DNA of 64,000 nucleotides from Bromus sterilis (Eukaryota; Streptophyta; Magnoliopsida; Poales; Poaceae). Under the pieces are notes generated by a model. The model ran no database searches. It worked only from the letters and a program-made list of their open reading frames with translations, and was not told the DNA's origin. The position numbers and the translations under genes were made by a program. Within the stretch, counting starts at the first letter, position 1; each line of letters opens with the position of its first letter. Below are positions 1 to 10,977 of this stretch, piece after piece. Where the stretch lies: positions 97,006,001-97,070,000 of the forward strand of contig OX465598.1 in the NCBI GenBank assembly GCA_950022295.1, in the 5' to 3' direction.

Positions 1-625
1 TCGGGCTTGAGAGTTTCATACCTCTGACAACTTGCGAGGTGCAATGCTTGCTCAGATTGCAACAAGGTTTGACATCTGCCATGTGTGTCTGCCCTGGGTC
101 TTGCTCCAGTGGCAATCACCTTTCTTGTACTGGCTTTTCTTTGGTCAGGGTTCTTTCCTTGTTGCATAACTGCTTATTGTTCTGCCGCAATCTTTGAGAT
201 AGACAGGTTATCATCACCTTTTGTCTCTTGTTTCATTCTGATAACCTTGGTTGCAATGAACGGGGTCTCCGGATTATTCTTCTTCGGGGCCTTGTCGTTC
301 GTGAGGATCTGACCTTCATGAAGGGAGCAGGATTCAATGCTCCTTGCTTCCTTTCTTCAGGGTGACTTTGTTGGTCTTTCTTCCAGGCTGGGATGTGTAT
401 CCGCCTCTTCGGCTGACTTGTTTCCCGAGAGTTGCGGTTCTTCACCGAAGTTCATATGCATAACTCTTCCTGGATTACGAGCATGGTGGTATCCGCACAG
501 GGTAGCTTTCATACGTGATAAGAATACCCATAACCATACGCGGGTCCTGACGATGCTGAAGTCTTCACGGCCCTGCATGGCTGGATTTCCGACAATACTG
601 TTGCAGGTATGATGACGCGTCGAGG
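1..625 (-). other. Unassigned internal sequence of element A
   Basis: No domain, zinc knuckle or protease motif is visible on either strand. The longest open frames are under 95 codons on both strands and differ in composition from real gag or pol. It lies on the side of the leader where gag would be expected, but no similarity to B gag was seen. Confidence 0.4.
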
Positions 626-858
626 AAGACTGGTATCTTGTCCGCGAAGCTTGGGGTAGCTTGCTGGGGAAGGTTGGGTACCGTACCCCGGAAGCTTGCT
701 CCGGTGGCGTATCGAGGAAGGCAGGGTGTCGTACACGGGAAGCTGCCTCGATAGCTTGCTGAAGAAGGCTGGGTGCCTTGCCTAGGAAGCTTTCTTCATA
801 ACTTATTGACGAAGACGGGTTGTCTTGTCACGGAAGTTTGTCTGTTTATACTGTGGAC
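626..858. repeat. Tandem repeat, about five units of about 47 bp
   Basis: Five diverged head-to-tail units begin near 626, 670, 718, 765 and 812. Each opens with AAG followed by a GGGT-like core and carries GGAAGCTT-like and GCTTGCT-like blocks in the same order. Unit lengths are about 44-48 bp. It lies inside the internal region of element A and has no counterpart in the visible part of element B. Confidence 0.65.
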
Positions 859-1662
859 ACATCGGTTCCTTCTGCTGGAAGTTTTCCCTCAATGACTTGG
901 ATACATATCTGACCATGGTGTCTGACAGGCTTCTGACTGCCGGCTGGTGAGGGGGAAACGTTTTTCCGATCATCTGAGCTTCATGATGTGTCTTGGACAC
1001 CTTCTGGAATATACTGAAATAATTTGTATTGCATCAGACTGTAGCTGGTGTTTGTCCTGCCTTGGGTGCATATGCTCGTGGGTCACAATCTTTGCTTATC
1101 TTTGCATGAATCTCTGCGGCTTTCATGGTTCATGCGAACTTGATTCAAGTGATGGCTTGGGTAGCATCCAATCGTGAGCCATAAGCTTCCCACGCAACTG
1201 AGTAAAAGTCATGTTTGTCTTGCTGATTTCCCGCATCATTGCGACCTTTGACTGTCTGAGTCTTCATGACTGTAACATCCACTGGAAAAAAATGCCGACT
1301 TGGTTCATTCAGGCAGAACTCATATGGGGTTGAACACTCTTGCTGCAAGCTGGTGTGGGTCCTTGACTTGTTGTCATCATGCTGCTCTGCGGTATTGCAT
1401 TGATTCTTTGAGGTATGCGGGGTTATGAGCAACTTTTCATCGGGGCGGAGAAAGTGACACCAAAGAACCAAACGAAGAACCAACGAAGAAAACCACGGGG
1501 CAAAAGCAAACGAGAAGCGGCTTGCTACGTCATCAGCTTTAGCGGTGGTCGATGATTATCCGGACTCCTTGTAAAGAAAAATAGCGAATAACCCAGTAGC
1601 CACCAGAACGGTCTTTACAACTCAGATCTGGGACTTGTACTGGAATAGTTCAAGCATTGCTC
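859..1662 (-). other. Unassigned leader sequence of element A
   Basis: A 112-codon minus-strand open frame (1145-1483) is present but has no recognisable domain and no counterpart in element B at the same distance from the primer site. From about 1500 upward the sequence becomes alignable with the B leader. I see no gag motif here. Confidence 0.4.
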
Positions 1663-1915
1663 AAGACGGCCGACCGAAATCAGCTCAGAGCATGAGACAA
1701 CGTTGGTAAAAAGAATGCAGAGGTCCCCTAAGACGGCCGAGAAAACAACTCAGAGCATAGGGTCCCCACTGCGAAAAGAAACTCAAAAACTACCCGAGAC
1801 GGCCAAAAAGCAGCTCAGAACGCGGGTCGGTTGTTGAAAAGAGAAATGTAAAACAGGCATCCACTCCGGACGGCCGATGATGCATCAGCTCAGAACCAAA
1901 CGTGGTGCCAATATC
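1663..1915. repeat. Leader repeat array of element A (about four 66-72 bp units)
   Basis: Units begin near 1663, 1730, 1796 and 1868. Each starts with a GACGGCC core and has a CAGCTCAGA or CAACTCAGA block about 10-17 bases later. The same four-unit array with nearly the same spacing occurs in element B at 43606-43830. Conservation between two otherwise diverged elements suggests a leader function such as RNA packaging or translation control, which is inference only. Confidence 0.7.
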
Positions 1916-2133
1916 GGGGATCAACAAGCAAGGGTCCATCCAAGTCATCTAACACCTTCCAAAACAGAGTTAGTAGCTGCCGAAGAACCAACAACGAGAA
2001 TCAACTAAGGAGGAACAACAATACTAAACAAGCACTGAGATCACACGCGGGATCTCTACTTATTGCTACACACATCAACATGCAACAAGCAACATGCAAT
2101 ACTACTACTCATGCATTACGAACTACTCGAAGC

Positions 2134-2560
2134 TCAAGTGTTCTGATCTGACGGCGGGTTGCCGGGGGTGGAAGGAGTGGGCGGAGAAGTCGACAACGAT
2201 AGGGCTGCGGCAAGAGCTCTCCTTGCATCCCTTGAATCACGGACTAGCTTGACGATGAGGGCGTACTGGGAGATCATGTAGCGGGACATGGTGATCACCG
2301 CTCCATCGGATTCCGCCAAAGGGCGAGGAAACCTTACTTGCTGCGGAGTCGCTCCCAAGGTGGGGTAGAAATGGAAGGAGCGATTCTGATGCATCACACT
2401 CTCCTGGTGGCGTAGGCCTAACAGGCCCGCCATCGCGGCAAGCTGAATGGCACGATCCAGGTAGAAGAGGGTCCACCCTGGAAGTTGTAGGAGCGCACGC
2501 CGATGGGGAGGGTGGCTGACATGTAGACGTTGGCACGGTACTCAAGCAGCTGCCCTCCGA
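2134..2560 (-). pseudogene. Leader ORF of element A (between primer site and gag), frameshifted
   Basis: Read on the minus strand, this region encodes a protein that aligns with the leader ORF of element B (44321-44788). Shared blocks include EYR near the start, GGPSST/GGPAST, a leucine-rich helix with LLGLRHQE or LLDLRQQE, YPTL, and SRYMISQYALI against TRYMTAQYELI. Both end in a proline- and serine-rich tail (SPPTPST against SPPPPPPS). In A the match changes frame after the GGPSST block near 2460, so the copy is broken. I do not recognise the family. It is not gag, protease or any pol domain. Predicted helices plus a low-complexity tail are all that can be said. Confidence 0.6.
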
Positions 2561-2853
2561 TCGGCGTCTAGGAAACTTGGTACCTTGGAAGCTCTGCACT
2601 GGGGTAGAGAGTCCACCAAACGTCTGGAAGGAGATAGTCAAAGTTGGTCGCGGATGAGGATCCTGTGCATCCCACCGGATATTCCGCCATCTACACTCGC
2701 TAGATCAGATCGTTAGCGAAAACATAGCGTCTATATGCAGCAAACAAATGCAGCAGGCAATAGCATCACACAAGCAAGCTATACTCTAACTCTAACGTCA
2801 ATTTAACGTCCTTCTAACGTTCGCGCGGGCTAGCGGGTCCTACAACCAGTCCT

Positions 2854-2865
2854 GCTCTGATACCA
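2854..2865 (-). other. Primer-binding site of element A (initiator tRNA-Met)
   Basis: GCTCTGATACCA on the plus strand is the exact 3' end of plant initiator tRNA-Met, so the minus strand carries TGGTATCAGAGC, the usual primer site of Tekay/Del and many copia elements. It is 5 bp from the LTR edge at 2871, which fixes the element's orientation. Confidence 0.9.
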
Positions 2866-3410
2866 ACCGTTGTGGCACCCCGGCTTAGAGGACCGGAACG
2901 CCCCGTGCACCAGCCCAGAGATCAAGTCTTCTGGAGCACGGAACTGATTGATATAGAACTGAACAACTTTATATTACCGAAGATAGGGGTACACGAGGTC
3001 TATTACAATGCTAGCAGAGACACAACTTGCTCCTCAGGCTAGCCTCAGCTCTACACCAACCAACAACATAACTCTAGCAGCGGAATATCGACGGCAGCGG
3101 AACAATAATGGCGATGACGAACACCAATCCACAGGGACACTGGCTGGGACACCTCCTAGCTCGCAAACACCGGGAACGTCGTCCTACACATCCAAAGCAC
3201 GGCCTGCAAATCTGGCATAACACGCCAGGTCAGTACATTGAATGTACTTGCAATCTCACAACAACCATGCCACAAGGCAAAACAATAACATGGCAACAGG
3301 TTAAAGTATATTAGTGGATTAAACAGGTGAGCAGCAATATCATGCAAGCATATAATCATCAAGCATATTAACAGCATTAAGTCTAATGCACGCACAATGT
3401 ACCCCACATG

Positions 3411-3526
3411 ATCGTCGCGCGATCACGTGGCTTACCTCGGAGTCCTTATAGACTCAAGCACCGGGCCACTTCGTGACCGATCACTTCCACGGGTCGTCGC
3501 GTGACCGAACGGGTCATCGCACGGCC
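3411..3526. repeat. Short inverted-repeat motif cluster in A LTR
   Basis: Three copies of a 15-bp 5-5-5 imperfect palindrome (arms GATCG/CGATC, GGTCG/TGACC and GGTCA/CGGCC around TCGCG or TCGCA) lie at 3411-3425, 3492-3506 and 3512-3526. The same motif recurs in element B's LTRs. Confidence 0.6.
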
Positions 3527-4888
3527 ATTCAACGGGTTAGGTGTCCTCCGTTACCACCCAACCAAACCACTCATCGCATGACCATCCACTTACCACAAAC
3601 TTTCCACCGTACTCAAGTTGATCGTATGGTGTGACCTAGTACGAACTGTGTCCCATGACCGAGGACGCGGCTATTCGAATAGGTTTTGACTCTGCAAAGT
3701 TTGTGCACGTTACCCAAGTTATGGAGTTCCTCCTCCATCCAGCACCTCGGTACTTGTCCCAAAGGATCCTTGGAACTCGCACCGCAGGAGTGAACTAGGA
3801 CATCTCCAACGAGACCGATATACCGAGTGTCCCTCTTACCGTATCACCGACATCCCGTCTTGGGTAGCCCTATGGTACGGTGTCCACGTTACCACCAGAA
3901 CCACCTGCGGTTAGGTGTCCTCCGTTACCACCAGAACCACTAAACTTTGCCCAACACTGGACCGCGCGCATAACAACTCTGGCTGTCAGGACTACCGCCG
4001 CCTACCTGATCAGGGAAGCGCGCGCGGTAGCCCCCCCTACTTTGTGATACAAGTAAGAGAACCCACCGGCAGACCGAATCAAGGCCCGCCCATACAAGCA
4101 AATGTGGCTGCACGGATAAGTCCGGTTCGGTGGCACCTGATCAACTTGTCACGAAGCATATCTCCAACAGCGAACACAAGTATCAGGTGCAACATGAGTA
4201 TCAGATCATAACAATGCATAGCATATTAACATGAGAGTTCCAGATATGATCACACACATTTTAGATGGTGAACTTATCCATGTTAAAAAGATTCAGTTAT
4301 TAAGATGTCATCATTACGAATGCAGTTAAGCATAACTTAGGCATAGCATGAACTAGCATAGAGATAACATGATCAACTTAGCATGGTGTTGTTGTGGTTA
4401 GATGGTGCATATCATAACATGGCAAAGATATAATCGAAGCATGGCATGGATGTAACATGGCAAAGCAAAGTAATAGCAGTAGCATATTTAAAGATAGCAT
4501 GGCATTATAACATCAATCATAGCATGGCAACATGATTACGGTCATTGATATAGCATATCATTGAAAAGCAAGTTTTAAAGCACGTCAAAGCTTTTCAAAG
4601 ATACAAAGGGTATTGTGGCTTGCCTTTCACCAGAGGAGTGTGAAATACTCCCGGATCTTCGACACAAGCAAAACCCTGCAAATCATTTTATAAAAAGACA
4701 CGACGAGAAAGTCAAGCATCATCTTTTGTTTGACCAGCACATAACAACATAAAAACATGGCACAAAATTTATGCCAAACTGAAGAGGAGCTCGATACGAA
4801 AACAACGCAAAAAGAATTACCGCGTTTGGACTTACGGTTGCAGAGATATTGACGAAACAATATTGGAGGGGGCTGGATTTGGAGAAAA

Positions 4889-4966
4889 GACGCTTTCTGT
4901 GAAGTGAAAGCGTATTTCGGGCTGATTGAAGAAGGGAATACGCTTTCCTTGCAGGAAAGCGTATTC
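4889..4966. repeat. Hairpin cluster in A LTR
   Basis: Positions 4936-4948 (GAATACGCTTTCC) and 4954-4966 (GGAAAGCGTATTC) are a perfect 13-bp inverted repeat around the 5-base loop TTGCA. A second near-perfect pair, GACGCTTTC at 4889-4897 and GAAAGCGTA at 4906-4914, lies just upstream. Further fragments of the same motif continue to about 5030. Confidence 0.85.
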
Positions 4967-5550
4967 TTCCCAGCGGATGCGCGGGAGTACGCCTTCCAGG
5001 GGGGAAAGCGTCGTTTTGCAAAGTACGCCTCCAAAAATAGAAAACGGCCCGGGTTCCAGCCGCTGACGAGCGGGGCCCACTCGTCAGGGTCTTCTTCTCT
5101 CCTCGTCCTCTGCTGCTCCACAGAACAGAAGAGGCCTAGGCCAGGGGCCGCGCTACGCCGGCGAGGGAAGGGAGGGGCGAGTTCGTCGGGGCAGCCCGGT
5201 CGAGGCGGCGCGCTGGCCCCGTCCTACTGGTGGCCGCGGCGCCGCTGGGGAGTTCGGCAGCGCAGCCCGCCTGGCTGGGCGCGTCGGCGGGCACCGGTGC
5301 CCGGGGAAGCGGCGAGGCGACTAGGGGGTGGGGCTCCGGCGCTACAGGGGGGCAGCTAGGCGGCGAGGGAGGGCTCCTGCGTTAGCGGAGGGAGGGGGAG
5401 GCTTCGGGTGGTTCCAAATTCAGAGGAGGCCGGCGGCGACCATGGCTGCCATGGGAGCAATGACGAGGGTCCGGAGTCAAATTGGAGAGGGGGACGGCTA
5501 GGAGGAGGGGTGGGGCGCTGCTGGAGTGCTCTGGAGGGGCGCGGGGTGCC

Positions 5551-5560
5551 TCCTTTTATA
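5551..5560 (-). promoter_or_regulatory. TATA box of A LTR
   Basis: The minus strand reads TATAAAAGGA in a GC-rich context, followed downstream by the GC-rich leader of the LTR. Its position about 1.55 kb from the 5' edge of the LTR fits a U3 promoter. Confidence 0.6.
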
Positions 5561-7203
5561 GGGGGGCGGCGATGCGAGCTCCTGGCCGCGACGAGGAGGT
5601 GCGGTCGAGGCGTGCGGGTGAACAGCGGGGAGGAGGGCGACTAGTCGGGGTGGCGTGCAGCGTGGGGAGTCGGGAAGGCCGTGCGGCGCGGTTGGACAAA
5701 AGGAAAAGGATGCGCGCGCACTGTGGCTCGACGGGGACATGACCAGCACGCGGAGAGCGCGACCAGAGCACGCCAGAAGTTGCCAAGGGCATGTCCACAA
5801 AATGTACTGGTGCACACAGTGAATTTCTTTGTGGCCAAGGATGTCTACAGTGTAGTCCTTTGAGTGCAGATCACATGGGTATGCTTTGTTGGCAAGATGG
5901 GGCACTGTGGTGATCTCTATCTCATCCTGAAGTTTGATGCAGCAAAATTTGAGCAGAAGCAAAGATCATATGGGGTGGATTTGGATAGGACCAAGATGTC
6001 TTTTGGGCTAGGGGTACAAGGGACTAGGCTTCTGTGGATTTTGGGCTCAAAATAATAAATGTACATAGTACATCCTTTGTAAATGGCACAATGCTGCAGA
6101 AGGTGTTTGTGCTGTGGTGTGGCTTGTACATAGCTCCCCTAGGCAAGATATTTTTCAGAGCTCAACCATACATTAGGATGAGTATGTATGCCAAGTTTCA
6201 CATCATCTGGAGCAATATTTTTGGTACTTCCTTTGTAAAGCACCAAATAGGCCAGAATGGTGTTGGTGAGGCTAGCATCTCACTGGATTGTTTGATTTGG
6301 CTGAAAATTAGTGTACTGGGGTTATTTGTCATGGTGCACATGTGTATATAATTTCATCGCCATTGGACAAGCCTAGGTAGCACTTGCTTCACAAGGTGTC
6401 CTGCTGACCAGAAACTTAAACATGATGGTGTACACCCATGGGTGATTGGATTTGGCTCAAATCTGGTTTGGTGGAGTCATTTTGTGGTAGGATCATGATC
6501 AAAAAGTTTCAAGGCAAATGGGATCCCCTATCATGCACTTGCTTCACAATGCCCTTTTGCTGCACCCAAACTTTGGGAATTTATTGTGGCAGTTTGGCTA
6601 AGCAAATGGTGGTGGAATTTTTTGGAGATCAATAATACGATCATATGAGATGGAAAAAAAAGTTTCACCAGCAATGGATCAAAAGAAATGGCACTCCCTT
6701 CACAAAGCTCCAATCTTCCCCCACAGACAAATGAATTTTTCTAGAGGAAAAATCCACTTGGGCTATGAAATGTTTTTGGAGAATCTGGCAATATATGATG
6801 TCAATGACATGTGGGAATTATTTGGGGATTTATGGAGCAATATAAATAGGGGTTGCTTCACAAACCTCAAATAATAGGAATATCCCTTTTATTGGAAAAG
6901 GAATACTTGGCTTGAATAAAATGGTGGCTTGGATGAGGTGGATAAATGGATTGGCATGGGATAGGCTTGGATTCAAGGGTCACTTGAGCATGGAAGGAAA
7001 GTATGCTCAAGTTTCAAGTCCAACGAGGTGATCAAAATCAAATCCAAATCGCAAATCCAGAAATAAATCCGAAAAGTTTTTGGAAAAAGAAAGTTCCAAA
7101 ATCCAGGGTGTCACACTTAGTTAGGATTATTTCATTACCAACCATCCATGATCATCACATGACCATAAAGCTTACCTCCGAGTCCGCCCTGACTCAGTAT
7201 CCG

Positions 7204-7246
7204 GGTCATCGCATGACCTTCCAACTATACCGGTCATCGCATGACC
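7204..7246. repeat. Two copies of the GGTCA-TCGCA-TGACC palindromic motif (B LTR)
   Basis: Exact copies lie at 7204-7218 and 7232-7246. The right LTR has the same two at 45615-45629 and 45643-45657. Related CCATCGCATGG motifs occur near 7500-7530. Confidence 0.75.
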
Positions 7247-8418
7247 ACAAGTTAACTTCATCCTTTTACCGGTTGTGTGTTGACCCATAATGTGACCTAG
7301 TACAAACTGTGTCCAATCCCGTGGACTCGGCTATTTGAATAGATTTGAAACACTCTGCAGAGGTTGTGCACTTTACCCACACCATGGAGCTCCTTGCCCA
7401 AGGATTAGGACTAATCCAATGAAACTTGACTACCGTATAACCCTTCTACGGTAGCACCGACATCGCATGTCTTGGGTATCCCTGTGTCCTCCAGACACCT
7501 GCCATCGCATGGCCCTGACCATCGCATGGTCCTTAACATTGTCCCAATCGGGGACTCCTGGGTAAATTCATCAATTCTGGATATCGATATTACCATCACC
7601 TACCTGATCAGGGTAGCGTGCAATGCGTAACCTCCCCTCTTTGGTGGCACCCGTGAAAGGCACTAAGATAGCCCAAGCTAAGGATTTCCCATACAGGAAA
7701 ATGTGGCTGCACGAAATAAGTCCGGTTCGGTGGCACTTGGTCAACTGTTAATTCATGTTCATTAAGTTCCAACCATGTTCATTAGCAATATGAAATCAAG
7801 TCATAGATCATCATGATAATAAGCATATGAACATGATACCACCAAACATGTGCAACAACTAATATGGATCTACATGGATTCATCGAGGCATGGTCATCAA
7901 AACATATATGGGATCAACACGTATGAAATACTAGCATTAAGCAAACATATCATGAGCTCAAGCAAACATGTATATGATCAGAGAACATATCATGGTCAAT
8001 TTAACATGGCATGATTTATTTAATCACCAATTAAATTTAAAGCAATTTCAATCCAAATGAGCAAAGCATCATGTAGCAATTCAAGACCCTCATGACAAGA
8101 ATGTTGTGGCTTGCCTTGGTCAAGTGGAGTGTCACTGAACTCCTGGTTCTCAGCAAGCAAGTTGGGGTCCTCTGAAAATAATTTTAAAAGGGGCAAAACA
8201 GAATAAGTCAAATGCACATTGCTTCTGTCCAGCATACCTAGACAGAGGGAAAAATCACCAAACTTTGCCAACTTAAAGAGGAGACCAAGACAAAAATTTA
8301 GCAAAAAGAATCAATTCATGTGGCCTTGTGGTTTAGAAGATATCAGTGGTCAAAGTTGGGTCAAAATATCTATTTTTAAAATGAATTTAACTAGAATTTC
8401 CAGAACGGGCCACGTCGA

Positions 8419-8442
8419 AGGCGTATTTTGGAGAATACGCCT
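8419..8442. repeat. Hairpin in B LTR
   Basis: AGGCGTATT and AATACGCCT form perfect 9-bp arms around TTGGAG. The arm core TACGC is shared with the hairpin in the A LTR. It lies inside the segment deleted from B's right LTR. Confidence 0.75.
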
Positions 8443-8954
8443 CCACTTAAAAACAGTTCAGAGGGGGCTGGGTCGCTGGCAGGTGGGGCCTGCCAGTTAG
8501 TTCAACTGAGAGAGAGAGGGAAGCAGAGCCCGACGGCTCCGGAGAGGGATTTCTCCAGCGGTGAGGCCCTACCGGCGACGAGTGACAAAACCAGTGGACA
8601 GAGGAGGCTACGGGGATCTCATACGTACCCAGAACACGGCGAACAGTGATTGGATGGCATGGCTAGGATCTTCTCAAGCGGCTGGCGGCGGCGAGAGTTC
8701 GTCGGAGTCAGAGTTTTCTGCACGAAACCCACCGGCGAGCACATCGTTAGAACCACCATAGAAAGTAGAATCTAGGCGAAGCAACAACAGGGCTAGGGGA
8801 GAACCAGGGGCGGCTGGCCACGGTGGCGATCTCACGGCGGGGCGCTGATGAGGACCGAGGCCTGGGGCCTCCCCGGCGGGGTTTACTGGGCTGAGTGATC
8901 AATTGGAGTGCAGTGGGTGTGATTGAGATGCTCAAAAGTGAGGAGGGGCTTGGG

Positions 8955-8961
8955 TTTTATA
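8955..8961 (-). promoter_or_regulatory. TATA box of B LTR (left copy)
   Basis: The minus strand reads CCTATAAAACCC here. The right LTR has the same motif at 50031-50040. It lies about 1.24 kb from the outer U3 edge. Confidence 0.55.
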
Positions 8962-10193
8962 GGTGGCCACGAGATTCCGATGAGGATGCTGCCGGGCAGA
9001 AGAAATTGAAGCAGTGCTCGGAGTGGATAAGCTCGGGCTATTCCCTGCGGGTCTAGGAGGTTCTGGAGCTGAGCTGGAGCGCGTGCGAGCAGCTCCCGAG
9101 GCTCTGCATCGACGGGGCGACGGGTCGCGTCGGCAAAGCTCTCTGCGGTGGCCCTGCGACGGCGAGCTGGGCGGCGGGCGCCGCGGCTTTTCTCGGGACA
9201 GACGTCAAGTCGTCGTGCGGTGAAGCTGGTGACAAGAAGAAAGTGGACGCGGGAAATGCGGAGGCGTGCGGAGCACAGTGGAGGCCGCGCGTGCTCTCTG
9301 GACGAACAGTGGCAACAACGATGAGCTCTCCGTCGGGCGGCGCGGCTTTGGCAGGGACAGGTGGCGCACGGGGGAGCTAGAGGAGCTACGGACGTGCGGG
9401 CGCGGCCATGGGCTCGCCGGGCAAGGCGTGACCGTGATGGCGACGTCTCGGCCACGTCTAGAGCACGCCTTTGGCAGGCAGTGAGCGTGCTCACCCTGTG
9501 CACACGTGCACTGGGTGCAGCCACTGCTCGCCAAGTGTGTATGATGCACGCATGCAACGTCCAGAAGCACACATGGGGGCTTGGAGGCACTGGGGAAGGA
9601 CTCATGTGGATGCCGCCTTCAAAAACAATTTTCTGCAGGAAATTTTGGGATTTTTTGGAGGCTAAATGGCTGGGAGTTTTGGGCTGAAATTTGGTGTGCA
9701 TGCAAGGTTTAGGAAGGTGCCCAAGTGGTAAAAATCTCAGAGCCAATTGACCAGTGTGCAGGGTACTTCTTTCACAAAGTGCTCCTCTGTCCATAAATGG
9801 AAATGAAATTTTAGAGGGGAAATGTTGTAGTGAACTTGTTGATATTTTTCCATAGAATCATGAGGCATGATCCTAGAGTTGAGCACAAAAAGTTTCAAAG
9901 CAATTGGACAACTAGAAGAGGTGATGGCTTCAAAAACATGGGGGAAATGCTTATTCCTTTGATGAAAAAGGAATATCTTGAGAAATAAAAATGTGGCAAG
10001 GGAGTGGGTGATCAAAGCTTGATCTAGGACATGAGGGAGATAGGTTTGGAGGTCACTTGGCCTAAGAAAAAATTTAGGTCCAAGTGATCAAGGCCAAAAG
10101 AGTTGCAAATCATCAGGCAAATGAAATCCAATTCTTCAGAAATCAGCAAAAAGGTTTTGCGAATAAAAGGGCCAAAAACCAGGATGTCACAAA

Positions 10194-10206
10194 CCTACCC
10201 CCCTTA
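10194..10206 (-). other. Polypurine tract of element B
   Basis: The minus strand reads TAAGGGGGGTAGG directly before the LTR edge at 10191, the expected plus-strand primer for the 3' LTR of a minus-strand element. Confidence 0.8.
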
Positions 10207-10972
10207 GGGTAAATCTCTTCCTCGAGATCTGGTTGCTCAGGGAACAGATACGGATAGGCGGACCTCATAAAATCTTCCTTTCCCAAGTGGCTTCTTCCTC
10301 GGTATGGTGTGCCCACAGTACCTTGAAAAATCATATCACCTTACTGTGGGTGGTCCTTTCCATGTGGTCCAAAATCCTGATGGGGTTTTTCCTCATAAGC
10401 CAGATCCTGTGTTAGTTCCAATTCCTTCATATCCACTTGCTTGACTGGCGGTGCAATTCATTTCCGTAACTGTGATATGTGGAACACATTTTGAACATCA
10501 GACAGTTCCGGGGGTAGTTCTAGTTGGTAGGCTACCGTTCCTCTTTTAGCCAGTACTGGAACGGTCCGATGTAACGTGGGGCAAGCTTTCCTCGGGTGTG
10601 GAATATCCTTACTGCCTTCATTGGTGTTACTCGAAGGTAGCTATACTCTCCGGGCTCAAAGTTCACTTCCCGGTGTTTTCGGTCATAGTAGCTCTTCTGA
10701 CGAGACTTCGCTGCTTTCAGACGGTCCTGAATCTCCCTGACTTGTTTCTCGACTTCCAACATGAAATCTGTACCAAAGATATGGCTGTCTCGTGTCTGTG
10801 ACCAGTTTAGAGGGGTACGACACCTATGCCCATATAGCGCTTCAAACGGTGACATCTTGAGGCTGGACTGATAACTGTTGTTGTACGAGAATTCCTTTTA
10901 TGGCAAACAGTCTTCCCACTTGGCTCCATAGGCCAACACACATGCCCTGAGCATACCTTCCAAAATCTGGTT

Positions 10973-10977
10973 AACTC
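10973..10977. repeat. TSD of element C (left copy, AACTC)
   Basis: It matches AACTC at 24002-24006 on the far side of the element. Confidence 0.9.

Larger units (their letters stand above)
1..2870 (-). mobile_element. Element A internal leader region (minus-strand LTR retrotransposon, truncated by window edge)
   Basis: This is the 5' part of a minus-strand Gypsy element whose primer-binding site lies at 2854-2865 and whose 5' LTR begins at 2871. The stretch from about 1500 to 2870 aligns by eye with the leader of element B (43430-45068), including a leader ORF and a 66-bp repeat array. In B the gag gene begins just beyond this block. In A the corresponding region (1-1500) shows no gag motif in any minus-strand frame, only short open frames and a 47-bp tandem array. 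The element may be non-autonomous, or gag may be displaced beyond the window. Confidence 0.75.
2871..7115 (-). mobile_element. 5' LTR of element A (about 4.2 kb)
   Basis: The LTR starts TGTGGCACCCCGGC and ends GGGTGTCACA in plus orientation, the expected TG...CA edges, and abuts the primer site. On the minus strand it begins TGTGACACC. Beyond 7115 the sequence switches to the interior of element B's LTR at a point 458 bp from that LTR's edge, so A inserted into B; CTTAG (7116-7120) would be the target duplication, but A's left end is outside the window. The LTR holds a minus-strand TATA box, a GC-rich leader block near 5100-5760 and a hairpin cluster near 4890-5035. Its edges and several inner blocks resemble B's LTR, so A and B are related but distinct families. 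Confidence 0.85.
7116..10191 (-). mobile_element. 3' LTR of element B (left copy, first 458 bp missing through insertion of A)
   Basis: It runs from the point matching 45527 of the right LTR to GATGTCACA at 10191, followed by a polypurine tract. It retains a 1290-bp segment (7499-8788) absent from the right copy. It carries two GGTCATCGCATGACC motifs (7204-7218, 7232-7246), a perfect 9-bp hairpin (8419-8442) and a minus-strand TATAAAA at 8955-8961. Open frames in its GC-rich part (about 8880-9800) are composition artefacts rather than genes. Confidence 0.85.
10143..10977 (-). pseudogene. Element B pol C-terminus: integrase C-terminal region and chromodomain-like end
   Basis: The minus strand encodes the end of a chromovirus polyprotein. 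The block at 10532-10855 has the GHRCRTPLNW motif, a QKSYYDRKHRE helix and the KLAPRYIGPF motif of the integrase C-terminal module. A degraded chromodomain end with EEATWERE and YPYLF follows at about 10210-10290. Frameshifts and stops separate the blocks. The last open frame runs through the polypurine tract and stops at 10143 inside the LTR. Upstream the gene is cut by element C at 10978 and resumes at 24007. Confidence 0.85.

Noticed and set aside
4627..5359. Overlapping open frames in the A LTR
   Set aside because: They lie across a hairpin cluster and a G+C-rich leader, are open on both strands, and show no domain.
8883..9794. A 303-codon minus-strand frame in B's left LTR
   Set aside because: It lies wholly in LTR sequence downstream of the TATA box. 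The right LTR equivalent is broken into shorter frames, and composition explains the openness.
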